Positions 19,272 to 27,463 of a DNA stretch of 64,000 nt are shown here, piece by piece. Made by a program: the position numbers and the translations under genes. The stretch's first letter is position 1. The number at the start of each line of letters is the position of its first letter. Below the pieces are notes generated by a model that saw nothing but the letters and a program-made list of their open reading frames with translations, was not told the DNA's origin and did no database searches. Source of the stretch: Parabacteroides goldsteinii DSM 19448 = WAL 12034 (GTDB taxonomy: Bacteria > Bacteroidota > Bacteroidia > Bacteroidales > Tannerellaceae). The stretch lies in assembly GCF_000969835.1 (NCBI RefSeq), contig NZ_KQ033912.1:2813373-2877372 (forward strand). Direction: 5' to 3'.

Positions 19272-21032
19272 ATGAAACATAAATATTTAGTATTCGGGCT
19301 TCTCTTGTTTCTTTTGCAAGCGATAGTCTTTTATTTTGTCTTTTGTTTCCTGTTCCCATTTAAGGAACAATTACAAATGTTTCAGTTCACGTGGCAATAT
19401 GCGGCTGCGACATTGAAGCAGGCGGGGGGGGGTGCACTTTATATTTCAGAATTTCTTTCTCAGTTTTATATCGTTTTATGGGGCGGGCCTGTTATTTCGG
19501 CTTTTCTTCTGACCTGGATAGTTCTGTTATCTTCTTCGGTTATAAAGAAGATTAGTTTACGGGGGGATCTTCCCCTTGTTTATTTACTTCCCTGGCTCTC
19601 TTTGCTGGTCATGCATCTGAATTATGATTATTATGAGCAAGGAACAATTGCCTATCTGTTTCTATTACTTTTTTTATGGTTGTATGTAAGACTGAAATCA
19701 CAGATACGGTTTATTTATGGGATTTGTGTGATCCCGATTTTGTATGGAGTGGCCGGACCGGTTGTACATCTGTTTGCCATCTCCGTATTATTGTTTGAAT
19801 TTCTAACCAATGGTAAGAAGAAATACGCAAGTATAGTTTATTTGCTGATAGCTGTATTGTCGGCTGTTGTCGGTGTATATCTGGGAGTTAGCCGGAATTT
19901 GACTTGTGCATTTCTCCCTGATGCTTATTGTAATCCGTTGCAGAAAGCTCCCGGGATCTATTATGCATGGTATGCCCTTCCGGTAGCAATGCTGCTGGCC
20001 GCTTATTTGAGGAAATATAAAACACCTGCATCATTAAAAGGAAGATGCTGGCTGGAAGGATGTCAATGGCTGGTTATTTTATTACTTGCGTATGAGGGGA
20101 TCACGCATTTTGGACAGTTGGCAGCTCTCGATCAATTTAGACAGGATTATTATGTCCGTACCGGGCAGTGGGAAAAAGTGATATCGGAATTTGATCAGAC
20201 CGTATTGTCTAAACGCCGTATGTGTAACCTGAATCTGGCATTGGCCCATACCGGGCAATTGTCGGAACGGTTGTTCGAATATCCTCAGCGGGGGATAGAG
20301 TCATTAATGCTGCGTTGGGATCAGTCGGTTTTTACCGCTGAGCTACATAGTGATTTATATTATTGTATGGGGATTATCAGTACTTCCCAGAAATTTGCTT
20401 TTGAGGCCCTGGTCAGTTCCCGTCCGTCAGGTAATCCACGGATGCTGAAAAGACTGATGGAGACAAATATTATTACAGGAGCTTATCCGGTAGCGGAAAA
20501 ATATATCTGTCTGCTGGAAAGTACCTGGTATTATAAGGAATGGGCATCTTCTTACCGGCGTTTTCTATATGATGACCGGGCGGTTGAACAAGATGCTGTT
20601 TTAGGATTGAAGCGTCGTTGCTGGAAGGCGGAAGCGGCTATCCCTGAATTATATACGGATCCGGTCAGTACGCTGATACATCTTGTTCCGGCATGTCCGG
20701 ATAATAAGGCCGGTCTCCAGTATCTGACATCGTTCCTGTTGCTGAATAAGGACATCGGGACATATAAAACGTTGCAGGAAACCCTTTACGGGACTCCGGC
20801 CTGGCCTGAAATGACTGAGAGCCAACAGGAAGCTATTGTGATTTGCAATCCGAATGACCCGCATTTCTGGTTGGAACATGGAGTCAGTGTGATGGTTAGG
20901 AACAAGGCGATCACTTTTATGCAGAAGGTACAGGATAGTTCCCGTTTCGGGCAGTCTCCGGCAACTGTGCTGGCTTCTGAATATGGTAAGACATACTGGT
21001 TTTATTATATGTTTAATACAATTGATAAATGA
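19272..21032 (+). CDS. DUF6057 family membrane protein with a G9 tract
   Basis: The 586-residue protein has about eight to ten membrane helices in the first 290 residues (for example YLVFGLLLFLLQAIVFYFVF and LVYLLPWLSLLVMHL). A soluble C-terminal half looks alpha-helical and TPR-like (VRTGQWEKVISEFDQTVLSK). The family is found beside SusCD pairs and surface lipoproteins in gut Bacteroidales; its function is unknown. Codons near residues 51-54 contain nine consecutive Gs (19424-19432). A one-base slip there would truncate the protein early, so the gene could switch on and off. It overlaps the next gene by four bases (ATGA). Confidence 0.8.
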   Translation: MKHKYLVFGLLLFLLQAIVFYFVFCFLFPFKEQLQMFQFTWQYAAATLKQAGGGALYISEFLSQFYIVLWGGPVISAFLLTWIVLLSSSVIKKISLRGDLPLVYLLPWLSLLVMHLNYDYYEQGTIAYLFLLLFLWLYVRLKSQIRFIYGICVIPILYGVAGPVVHLFAISVLLFEFLTNGKKKYASIVYLLIAVLSAVVGVYLGVSRNLTCAFLPDAYCNPLQKAPGIYYAWYALPVAMLLAAYLRKYKTPASLKGRCWLEGCQWLVILLLAYEGITHFGQLAALDQFRQDYYVRTGQWEKVISEFDQTVLSKRRMCNLNLALAHTGQLSERLFEYPQRGIESLMLRWDQSVFTAELHSDLYYCMGIISTSQKFAFEALVSSRPSGNPRMLKRLMETNIITGAYPVAEKYICLLESTWYYKEWASSYRRFLYDDRAVEQDAVLGLKRRCWKAEAAIPELYTDPVSTLIHLVPACPDNKAGLQYLTSFLLLNKDIGTYKTLQETLYGTPAWPEMTESQQEAIVICNPNDPHFWLEHGVSVMVRNKAITFMQKVQDSSRFGQSPATVLASEYGKTYWFYYMFNTIDK

Positions 21033-22489
21033 AACAATTCCTATTCTACATATTGGTTTTATTAATGCTGGGAGGTTGTTCTTCCCAACAGTCCCCTGTC
21101 GCTTCAGGGCAGATAAACGAGCAGCCGGCGATCTATCCGGATTATACCGGAGTAACGATTCCCGAAACGATCGCCCCGCTTAATTTTGCGGTCCGGGGAG
21201 TTGGGAAGGCTTGTGCTGTGTTTCATACGGAGGGATATTTGTTTTTTGTTTATGCTTCGGATGGGACATTCTTGATTCCGGACTCAGACTGGAAAAAGTT
21301 GTTGGCTTCAGCCGCCGGGAAACGGATAGAGGTTTCTGTTTTGCTGGAAGAAGGAGGAAAGTGGAATGCTTTTCTGCCCTTCCATATCCAGGTTTCGACG
21401 GACCCGATCGACCCTTATATCGCTTATCGTTTGATTGATCCGGGATATCAGTTATGGGGGAAGATGGGGATCTATCAGCGGGAACTGGCTTCTTTCAGGC
21501 AAGATCCTATTCTTGAAAACCGTCTGACGGACAGTAATTGCATGAACTGCCATTCGTTTTGTATGCAGGACCCGGATAAGATGTTGTTCCATGTGCGTTC
21601 TAAATATGGCTGTACGGTGTTGATTGACGGGGAGAAAATAGAAACGTTGGATACAAAGACAGATAAGACTATCTCTTCGCTGGTTTATCCGTCGTGGCAT
21701 CCGTCAGGGAAATATGTTGCTTTTTCGGTTAACAATACAACCCAAGATACCCATCCGGTCCACCGGACGGAGGTATATGATAAAGCGTCGGACGTTGTTG
21801 TTTATGATGTGGAAAAACAGACTGTCCTGACAACCGGGCATTTGTTTTCAAAGAATCGTTTTGAGACATTCCCTACTTTTTCTCCAGATGGGAAGTTCCT
21901 TTTTTTCTGTTCGGCTCCGGCCTTGAAAGTACCTGGCGGTCTGAAAGAACTCCGTTATAGTCTTTGCCGTATTCCGTTTGATCCGGAAAGCCGGACATTC
22001 GGCTCTGTGGTCGATACGATTTATCGGGCGGATACCGAGCAACACAGTATATTGTTTCCCCGGGTATCGCCGGACGGAAAGTTTTTACTTTGTACGACTA
22101 CCGATTACGGGACGTTTCCAATTTGGCATAAGGATGCCGATCTGTGTATGTTTGATCTGGCAACCGGTGAACGGATTTCTACGGAAAAAGTAAATAGTCC
22201 GGAAACCGACAGCTATCATTCCTGGTCTTCCAACAGCAAATGGGTCGTGTTTAGCAGCCGCCGTCTGGACGGGTTGTATACACGTCCTTTTATTGCTCAT
22301 GTTGGGGAAGATGGTGTTCTTTCAAAGCCCTTTCTGTTGCCTCAACAATCGACAGATTATTATACATTCCTGACTCAGTCATATAATATCCCGGAATTTA
22401 TCAAAGGAAGGGTGAAGACAAATATGTATGAACTGGCATCGCAAATAAAAGAAGGAAAGAACAGTAAAGTATCTTTTATGGGAAAATAA
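21029..22489 (+). CDS. TolB-like/PD40 beta-propeller lipoprotein with a CxxCH heme-binding motif
   Basis: The 486-residue lipoprotein has a lipobox MLGGC. The C-terminal two thirds contain WD40/TolB-like repeats (YPSWHPSGKYVAFSVNNT, FPTFSPDGKFLFFCSAP, FPRVSPDGKFLLCTTTDYG, YHSWSSNSKWVVFSSRR), forming a beta-propeller. Just before it is SNCMNCHSF, Cys171-x-x-Cys174-His175, a covalent heme-c attachment motif. No other cytochrome domain is evident, so whether heme is bound is unknown. It is translationally coupled to the DUF6057 gene by a 4-base overlap and followed after 31 bases by the GH29 gene. Confidence 0.75.
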   Translation: MKQFLFYILVLLMLGGCSSQQSPVASGQINEQPAIYPDYTGVTIPETIAPLNFAVRGVGKACAVFHTEGYLFFVYASDGTFLIPDSDWKKLLASAAGKRIEVSVLLEEGGKWNAFLPFHIQVSTDPIDPYIAYRLIDPGYQLWGKMGIYQRELASFRQDPILENRLTDSNCMNCHSFCMQDPDKMLFHVRSKYGCTVLIDGEKIETLDTKTDKTISSLVYPSWHPSGKYVAFSVNNTTQDTHPVHRTEVYDKASDVVVYDVEKQTVLTTGHLFSKNRFETFPTFSPDGKFLFFCSAPALKVPGGLKELRYSLCRIPFDPESRTFGSVVDTIYRADTEQHSILFPRVSPDGKFLLCTTTDYGTFPIWHKDADLCMFDLATGERISTEKVNSPETDSYHSWSSNSKWVVFSSRRLDGLYTRPFIAHVGEDGVLSKPFLLPQQSTDYYTFLTQSYNIPEFIKGRVKTNMYELASQIKEGKNSKVSFMGK

Positions 22490-22520
22490 AACGAAAACAA
22501 ATCATTAAAGTAAAGAGGTT

Positions 22521-24575
22521 ATGAACATGAAACACATTTTGATTACGTTTTTTTGTGCCAGCCAACTTCTGTCTTGTAAGGAAATGGCTCCGCCTGCTCC
22601 CGTCTTGCCTGTTCCGACTCCGGAACAAGTTGCCTGGCAGAAAATGGAAAATTATGCTTTTGTACATTTCGGACTGAATACGTTCAATGATCTGGAATGG
22701 GGATATGGGAATACGCCTGCCGGAACATTCAATCCGACTGACCTGGATTGCGAACAGTGGGTGCGTGTCATTAAGGCGGCCGGACTGAAAGGGGTGATAC
22801 TGACGGCCAAACATCATGACGGTTTCTGTCTGTGGCCTACAAAAACGGTCGATTATAATATTTCAAATTCTCCTTATAAAGACGGAAAAGGCGATATGGT
22901 CCGTGAACTGTCGGATGCCTGTAAGAAATACGGACTGAAATTCGGCCTTTATCTCTCTCCCTGGGATCGCCATAATGCCGAGTATGGACGGGAAGGTTAT
23001 CAGAAAACTTATCATGAACAGATCAACGAACTGATTTCCAATTATGGTCCGCTGTTCGAATTCTGGTTCGATGGGGCGAATGGCGGAAACGGATGGTACG
23101 GCGGTGCCGACGAAAGCCGTTCCATTAATCCGAAAGAATATTACGGCTATGAGACGGCCCGCGAAATGATTAAATCCAAGCATCCGGATGCCATGATCTT
23201 TGGTGGAACCGTTCCGGATATCCGCTGGATCGGTAATGAGTCGGGCTGGGCGGGCGAAACGAACTGGTCTGCTTATTCATACGATAAAGAAGAACATTAC
23301 AGCCAGGCCCAGTGGGGAATGAAAGACGGTGATAAATGGCTGCCGGGAGAATGCGATGTCTCTATCCGTCCGGGATGGTTTTATCATCATCGCGAAGACC
23401 ATCAGGTCCGTACCGTTCCTAATCTGGTGGATCTTTATTATCGCAGTGTCGGGCATAATGCCAATTTCCTGTTGAATTTCCCGGTCGCTTTGAGCGGGCA
23501 GATTCATCCGGTCGATTCGGCACGCGCTGTCGACTGGTATCATACCATCACGGCAGATTTGAAAGATAATTTACTGAAAGATATCAAACCGAAAGCCAGT
23601 GAAACCCGTGGTGGAACGTATAAAGCTGCCAATGTAACGGATGGTAACTGGGATTCTTATTGGGCTACCTCTGATGGGGTGACAACCGGGACGTTGACAT
23701 TCCCGTTACCTGCCGGAACTTCTCTGAACCGGGTGCTGATACAGGAATATATCCCGTTGGGGCAACGTGTTTGTGCTTTTACGTTGGAAGTAGAGAAAGA
23801 CGGGAAATGGATGCCTGTTGAAACAGCCGATACGCTTTCGACGATCGGGTATAAACGTATCGTTCGTTTTAAAACAACTCCGGCGGATGCCCTTCGTATA
23901 AGTTTTACAGAATCGAAAGGTCCGTTGTGTATCAATAATGTGGAGGCTTTCCTGGCCCCTCCGTTGTTGGAACAACCCTATATTATGCGTAATGCCAAAA
24001 ACGAAGTACGCATCGGAACAGAAAGTGAAGGTGCCGATATTTATTATACGACGGATGGAACGGAACCGACTGCCCAATCTGCAAAATATGAGACACCGTT
24101 TATATGGGATACAAAAGGAACCGTAAAAGCCATTACTTGCGATCCTCAATCGGGTAAAACGGGACCAGTCGGCATGCGATATTTCGATCTTCCGGCTACT
24201 GATTATAAAGTTGTAAACCCTGTCGATGATCGTACGTCTTTGCTCTTTGACGGGAACGGTTATTCGACTTATTATCTGCCGGAAGGTAAAAATGAGTTGG
24301 CGATTGAACTGGCTGAACCGCATGTGATCAAAGGTTTTGTTTATACTCCGAATCAAGGGCGTGATGCGAGTGGTCATATCTCCAATTATCAGCTACTGGT
24401 AGATGGTAAAATAGTTGCTTCCGGTGAATTTTCGAATATCAAAAACAATCCGATAGAACAGGAAATACATTTTAATCCTGTGAAAGGTCAAAAATTAATC
24501 TTTAAGGCAACACGAATAGTGGATAATGCTAAACGTGTTGGAATTGCTGAATTTTCTGTGCTTACAGAAGATTGA
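22521..24575 (+). CDS. GH29 alpha-L-fucosidase lipoprotein with C-terminal discoidin-like domain
   Basis: The 684-residue lipoprotein has a lipobox ending at Cys19 (QLLSC). The GH29 TIM barrel spans about residues 35-345: ENYAFVHFGLNTFNDLEWG, GVILTAKHHDGFCLWPTKT and FEFWFDGANG, whose Asp184 is the expected nucleophile. Further on come an F5/8-type segment (GNWDSYWATSDGVTTGTLTF), a chitobiase/hexosaminidase C-terminal-like piece (ADIYYTTDGTEPTAQSAKYE) and a second discoidin-like domain to the end. It would release terminal fucose from glycans at the cell surface or in the periplasm, which suggests that the upstream SusCD pair serves a fucosylated host or plant glycan. A terminator follows at 24599-24631. 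Confidence 0.92.
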   Translation: MNMKHILITFFCASQLLSCKEMAPPAPVLPVPTPEQVAWQKMENYAFVHFGLNTFNDLEWGYGNTPAGTFNPTDLDCEQWVRVIKAAGLKGVILTAKHHDGFCLWPTKTVDYNISNSPYKDGKGDMVRELSDACKKYGLKFGLYLSPWDRHNAEYGREGYQKTYHEQINELISNYGPLFEFWFDGANGGNGWYGGADESRSINPKEYYGYETAREMIKSKHPDAMIFGGTVPDIRWIGNESGWAGETNWSAYSYDKEEHYSQAQWGMKDGDKWLPGECDVSIRPGWFYHHREDHQVRTVPNLVDLYYRSVGHNANFLLNFPVALSGQIHPVDSARAVDWYHTITADLKDNLLKDIKPKASETRGGTYKAANVTDGNWDSYWATSDGVTTGTLTFPLPAGTSLNRVLIQEYIPLGQRVCAFTLEVEKDGKWMPVETADTLSTIGYKRIVRFKTTPADALRISFTESKGPLCINNVEAFLAPPLLEQPYIMRNAKNEVRIGTESEGADIYYTTDGTEPTAQSAKYETPFIWDTKGTVKAITCDPQSGKTGPVGMRYFDLPATDYKVVNPVDDRTSLLFDGNGYSTYYLPEGKNELAIELAEPHVIKGFVYTPNQGRDASGHISNYQLLVDGKIVASGEFSNIKNNPIEQEIHFNPVKGQKLIFKATRIVDNAKRVGIAEFSVLTED

Positions 24576-24598
24576 GGTATTCAACATAATTGATGGTG

Positions 24599-24631
24599 AC
24601 AGCAAGGGCTTGTGAAGGTCCTTGCTGTTTT
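24599..24631 (+). terminator. Rho-independent terminator after the fucosidase gene
   Basis: The stem ACAGCAAGG/CCTTGCTGT is 9 bp with a 12-base loop and is followed by TTTTG. It lies between the convergent fucosidase and ribB genes. Confidence 0.85.
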
Positions 24632-24637
24632 GCGAAA

Positions 24638-25273
24638 CTAAGCCTCTGTCCTGAATCGGCATATGTCGTCGACCGAGACGACTGTCATCCCGTGTTTTTC
24701 TGCAAAATCAATGATTTCCGGCATGCGTGCCATTGTCCCGTCTTCATTTGTCAGTTCGCATAAAACGGCTGTGTCTCCCAGGCCGGCGAGTTTCACCAGG
24801 TCTACGCTTCCTTCGGTATGGCCCCTTCGTTCTAAAACGCCGTTATCTTTGGCTTGCAGGGGGAAAACATGTCCCGGATGGGATAAGTCCTCCGGTTTGG
24901 CACCTAGGGCAATTGCCGTTTTTATCGTTTGTATCCTGTCGGCAGCCGAGACTCCGGTGGTTATCCCTTCTTTGGCTTCTATCGAGATGGTGAATGCTGT
25001 CTGGTTCTTACTGGTGTTGTCGTCTACCATCTGATGCAAACCGAGTGATCTGCATTTTTCGGAAGTGAGGCACAGGCATACGATGCCGCTGCATTCACGG
25101 ATCATCAAAGCCATGTCTTTTACTGTCATCTTTTCTGCGGAATAAATAATATCTCCTTCGTTTTCCCTGTTCTCGTCATCGACCAGCAGAATACCTTTTC
25201 CTGCCTGTAAACAGCTGATCGCCTTTTCTACACGTTCTTTGTAGTCAACACCGAAATTTTTGATCGTTTTCAT
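24638..25273 (-). CDS. ribB: 3,4-dihydroxy-2-butanone-4-phosphate synthase
   Basis: The 211-residue enzyme of riboflavin synthesis converts ribulose 5-phosphate to the four-carbon precursor of the xylene ring plus formate. Signatures are [20 protein letters not shown] (acidic active-site loop), [44 protein letters not shown] and [16 protein letters not shown]. The start is taken at ATG 25273; a TTG at 25279 is an alternative. It is the stand-alone form without the GTP cyclohydrolase II (RibA) half. An FMN riboswitch sits about 130 bases upstream, so it is repressed when FMN is abundant. Confidence 0.95.
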   Translation of the reverse strand: MKTIKNFGVDYKERVEKAISCLQAGKGILLVDDENRENEGDIIYSAEKMTVKDMALMIRECSGIVCLCLTSEKCRSLGLHQMVDDNTSKNQTAFTISIEAKEGITTGVSAADRIQTIKTAIALGAKPEDLSHPGHVFPLQAKDNGVLERRGHTEGSVDLVKLAGLGDTAVLCELTNEDGTMARMPEIIDFAEKHGMTVVSVDDICRFRTEA

Positions 25274-25404
25274 TTTCAAACCCTGTAATTTAAGTAGTTG
25301 TTAAATCGTTAACATATTGCTACAGGGCAGGAGGGAATACTATATACAACATTTTTCCTGCATAATGACTATGCCGGTAGAATTGTCGTACTATCGTTAT
25401 TGTC

Positions 25405-25528
25405 TTCTTCTCTCATCCAGACTTTAACTGTCGGTCCCGGATTTCCACCAGGTCAGTCCCCTGTTTTGCAGAGGAGTCGCGGACTGTCACCGCCGGTAGG
25501 GAGTTACGCCCTGCCCCGAAGAATACTG
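25405..25528 (-). ncRNA. FMN riboswitch (RFN element)
   Basis: On the minus strand the conserved blocks are readable in order: TTCGGGGCAGGG, ACTCCCTACCGGCGGTGAC, AGTCCGCGAC, GACCTGGTGGAAATCCGGGA, CCGACAGTTAAAGTCTGGAT and GAGAGAAG. These are the signature helices and junctions of the RFN element. It precedes ribB in the correct orientation. FMN binding lowers ribB expression by termination or translation block; which one is not resolved here. Confidence 0.97.
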
Positions 25529-25532
25529 GTCA

Positions 25533-25540
25533 CAAAAATA
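25533..25540 (-). promoter_or_regulatory. -7 box for the riboswitch-ribB transcript
   Basis: TATTTTTG on the minus strand matches TAnnTTTG and lies just upstream of the riboswitch. A minus-strand TTTG at 25557-25560 is 16 bases further up, slightly close for the usual spacing. Confidence 0.5.
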
Positions 25541-25601
25541 GAAAGAATTAGGAAAACAAACAGGATAAACAGATTAAAAGTGCAATTCTGAAAACAATAA
25601 T

Positions 25602-25609
25602 TATATTTG
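25602..25609 (+). promoter_or_regulatory. -7 box for the small CxxC protein and AlkZ-like gene
   Basis: TATATTTG matches TAnnTTTG, 25 bases before the ATG at 25635, and is divergent from the ribB promoter. Confidence 0.5.
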
Positions 25610-25634
25610 TAGAAATATTAATCAATAAAATATC

Positions 25635-25820
25635 ATGGGACACAATTGCAGCAAATGCCCGATACGGGCGAAATTTGAAAAAAATCCACGGTCGTTATTA
25701 GGTCGTTTCTGGCGTTGGCACATTGATTATTGTCCGGGTTGGAAAGCCTATTTCACGTCGTTGGATGCGGATGAGCAACAGCTATTGCGTAATAAGTATA
25801 ACTTCAAAAAATATGAGTAA
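25635..25820 (+). CDS. Small conserved CxxC protein, unknown function
   Basis: The 61-residue cytoplasmic protein begins MGHNCSKCPIRAKFEKNP. A CxxC pair near the N-terminus and a third Cys in DYCPGWKAYF could bind metal. It is strongly basic and Trp-rich (RFWRWHIDYCPGW). Similar short ORFs are common in Bacteroidales, but no function is known to me. A -7 box is correctly placed upstream. Its stop overlaps the start of the AlkZ-like gene, so the two are translationally coupled, which hints at a shared nucleic-acid role. Confidence 0.65.
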   Translation: MGHNCSKCPIRAKFEKNPRSLLGRFWRWHIDYCPGWKAYFTSLDADEQQLLRNKYNFKKYE

Positions 25821-26874
25821 GATGCTCACCGATATCCGTTTGCGAAGTCAGCAATTAGTTCGTCCGGAATTTAAAGATCCCAAGGATTTGGTTTCTTGGA
25901 TGGGAGCTGTCCAGGCACAGGAGTATAGAATGGTTAAGTGGGCGCTGGGAATACGGCTGAAATCAGCTACATTACAGACTATTAACGATGCGTATCAGCG
26001 GGGAAATATTCTGCGGACTCATGTGATGCGTCCCACCTGGCATCTGGTAGCAGCGGAAGATATCCGTTGGATGCTGAAGTTATCGTCGCAACGGATCATA
26101 GCAGCGTGCAACTCCTTTGCTAAAGGTAACGGAGTGGATATTCCTGAAAGTACCTACACCAAAGCGAATGATTTGTTTCAAAAGGTATTGGAGGGTAATA
26201 ACCATCTTACAAAACAAGAATTGGAAGATGAGATTGTGAAGGCTGGTATTATGCCTGATTCTCCTAAATTAGGTTATCTTTTCACACGGGCAGAACAGGA
26301 AGGTATTATATGCAGCGGAGCAGATAGAAAAGAAAAGGCGACCTATGCTCTATTGGAAGAACGTGCTCCTAAGGTTAAAGAATTACATAAGGAGGAAGCA
26401 TTGGCTTTGCTTGCGAGAAAATATTTCAGAAGCCATTCGCCGGCCAGCCTGAGTGATTTTGTCTGGTGGTCGGGCTTACCTGTGGCAGAGGCACGTCAGG
26501 CAATTGCTGCAATCGACGGTGAATTGAATAAAGAGAAATTTGCCTCGCAGGAATTGTTTCTCCATCAGCTGTGGGACAAAAAGTTCAGGACTGGCAATGT
26601 ATTACATTTTATGCCTCCTTTTGATGAATATCTTATCAGTTACAAAGATCGTACCGCTGCGATGGATAAAGAACACCATCCGAAGGCCTTTAATAATTTC
26701 GGTATATTTTATCCGGTCATTTTATATAACGGGCAGATTGTCGGTAACTGGAAAAAAGTAAAAAAGAAAGGTGGAATTTCGTTTGAAACATCCTTCTTTG
26801 TCGAATGTCCGGATTTGGATAGAGAGTTATTGGAAGAGGCCGGGGAGAGATATAAGGCCTTTTATAATTTTTAA
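25813..26874 (+). CDS. Winged-helix AlkZ/YcaQ-family DNA glycosylase-like protein
   Basis: The protein is 354 residues from ATG 25813, overlapping the preceding stop by 8 bases. The HTH_42 family text includes LVRPEFKDPKDLVSWMGAVQ, RTHVMRPTWHLVAAEDIRWM, FRSHSPASLSDFVWWSGLP and LHFMPPFDEYLISYKDR. Gln34-Ala-Gln36 (GAVQAQE) matches the catalytic Q-x-Q motif of AlkZ glycosylases, which remove bulky alkylated bases and unhook interstrand crosslinks. Assignment to AlkZ rather than a non-catalytic relative rests on that motif. An in-frame extension to 25723 lies inside the small CxxC gene and is unlikely to be used. Confidence 0.8.
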   Translation: MSKMLTDIRLRSQQLVRPEFKDPKDLVSWMGAVQAQEYRMVKWALGIRLKSATLQTINDAYQRGNILRTHVMRPTWHLVAAEDIRWMLKLSSQRIIAACNSFAKGNGVDIPESTYTKANDLFQKVLEGNNHLTKQELEDEIVKAGIMPDSPKLGYLFTRAEQEGIICSGADRKEKATYALLEERAPKVKELHKEEALALLARKYFRSHSPASLSDFVWWSGLPVAEARQAIAAIDGELNKEKFASQELFLHQLWDKKFRTGNVLHFMPPFDEYLISYKDRTAAMDKEHHPKAFNNFGIFYPVILYNGQIVGNWKKVKKKGGISFETSFFVECPDLDRELLEEAGERYKAFYNF

Positions 26875-26885
26875 TTGAGAAATTT

Positions 26886-27131
26886 ATGAAACTAACGGTA
26901 TTGGTAGATAATAATACATATATAGATCAGTATTATCTGGGGGAACCGGCGGTCTGTTATTATATAGAAGACGGTGAAACCCGTTTGTTGCTCGATACCG
27001 GTTATTCGGATGTTTACATCCGTAATGCAAAGGCGTTGGGGATAGACCTGGCACAGGTCTCTGTAATCGCTTTGTCCCATGGGCACAACGACCATACCCG
27101 TGGATTGCAATATTGGTCCGGGGGTATGTAG
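26886..27131 (+). pseudogene. Truncated MBL-fold metallohydrolase (5' fragment)
   Basis: 81 codons of a metallo-beta-lactamase-fold protein are present (MKLTVLVDNNTYIDQYYLGE, LLLDTGYSD, IALSHGHNDHTRGL). The HxHxDH metal motif is intact, but the protein stops ten residues later, where a full-length relative would continue for about 150 more. The break coincides with the start of a headless acetyltransferase frame, so a deletion has joined two genes at about 27110-27118. The product lacks most of the fold and should be inactive. Confidence 0.8.
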
Positions 27132-27379
27132 ATAGCAATGATGTTTGCCATGTCGGTAAATTGATTGTGCATCCCGGATATCAGAATCAGGGAATCGGTA
27201 AGGCCCTGATGTATGAAATTGAAAAGTATTTTCCGGCTTGCTGTAAATTAGTGTTGTTTACCGGAGAGGAAACGCCCAATACCTTACATCTGTATGAAAA
27301 AGTAGGTTACCATATCGTTTCGAAAGAAAAGATGGGAGGTCTTTCTATGATTTTTATGGAAAAGGTTATAATTCGTTGA
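27113..27379 (+). pseudogene. Truncated GNAT N-acetyltransferase (3' fragment)
   Basis: 88 codons remain, opening with TTG at 27113. The acetyl-CoA-binding core of a GNAT protein is present: VGKLIVHPGYQNQGIGKALM contains the R/Q-x-x-G-x-G/A loop, followed by FTGEETPNTLHLYEKVGY. The N-terminal half is missing. It overlaps the MBL fragment in a different frame, so no fusion protein is made. Both fragments look like leftovers of one deletion. Confidence 0.75.
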
Positions 27380-27463
27380 TATTTTACTGTCAGATCATGT
27401 TTCTCAAAATATTTTTATAACTTGCCGCCTGTTTATCTATGTGATGTATAAATTCTTGGAACA

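Noticed and set aside
23706..24377. 223-codon minus-strand open frame
   Set aside because: Fully antisense to the GH29 gene, with Arg/Ile/Phe-rich composition typical of a shadow frame and no recognisable domain.
25400..25591. 63-codon plus-strand open frame
   Set aside because: It lies on top of the FMN riboswitch in antisense; the RNA structure explains the sequence.
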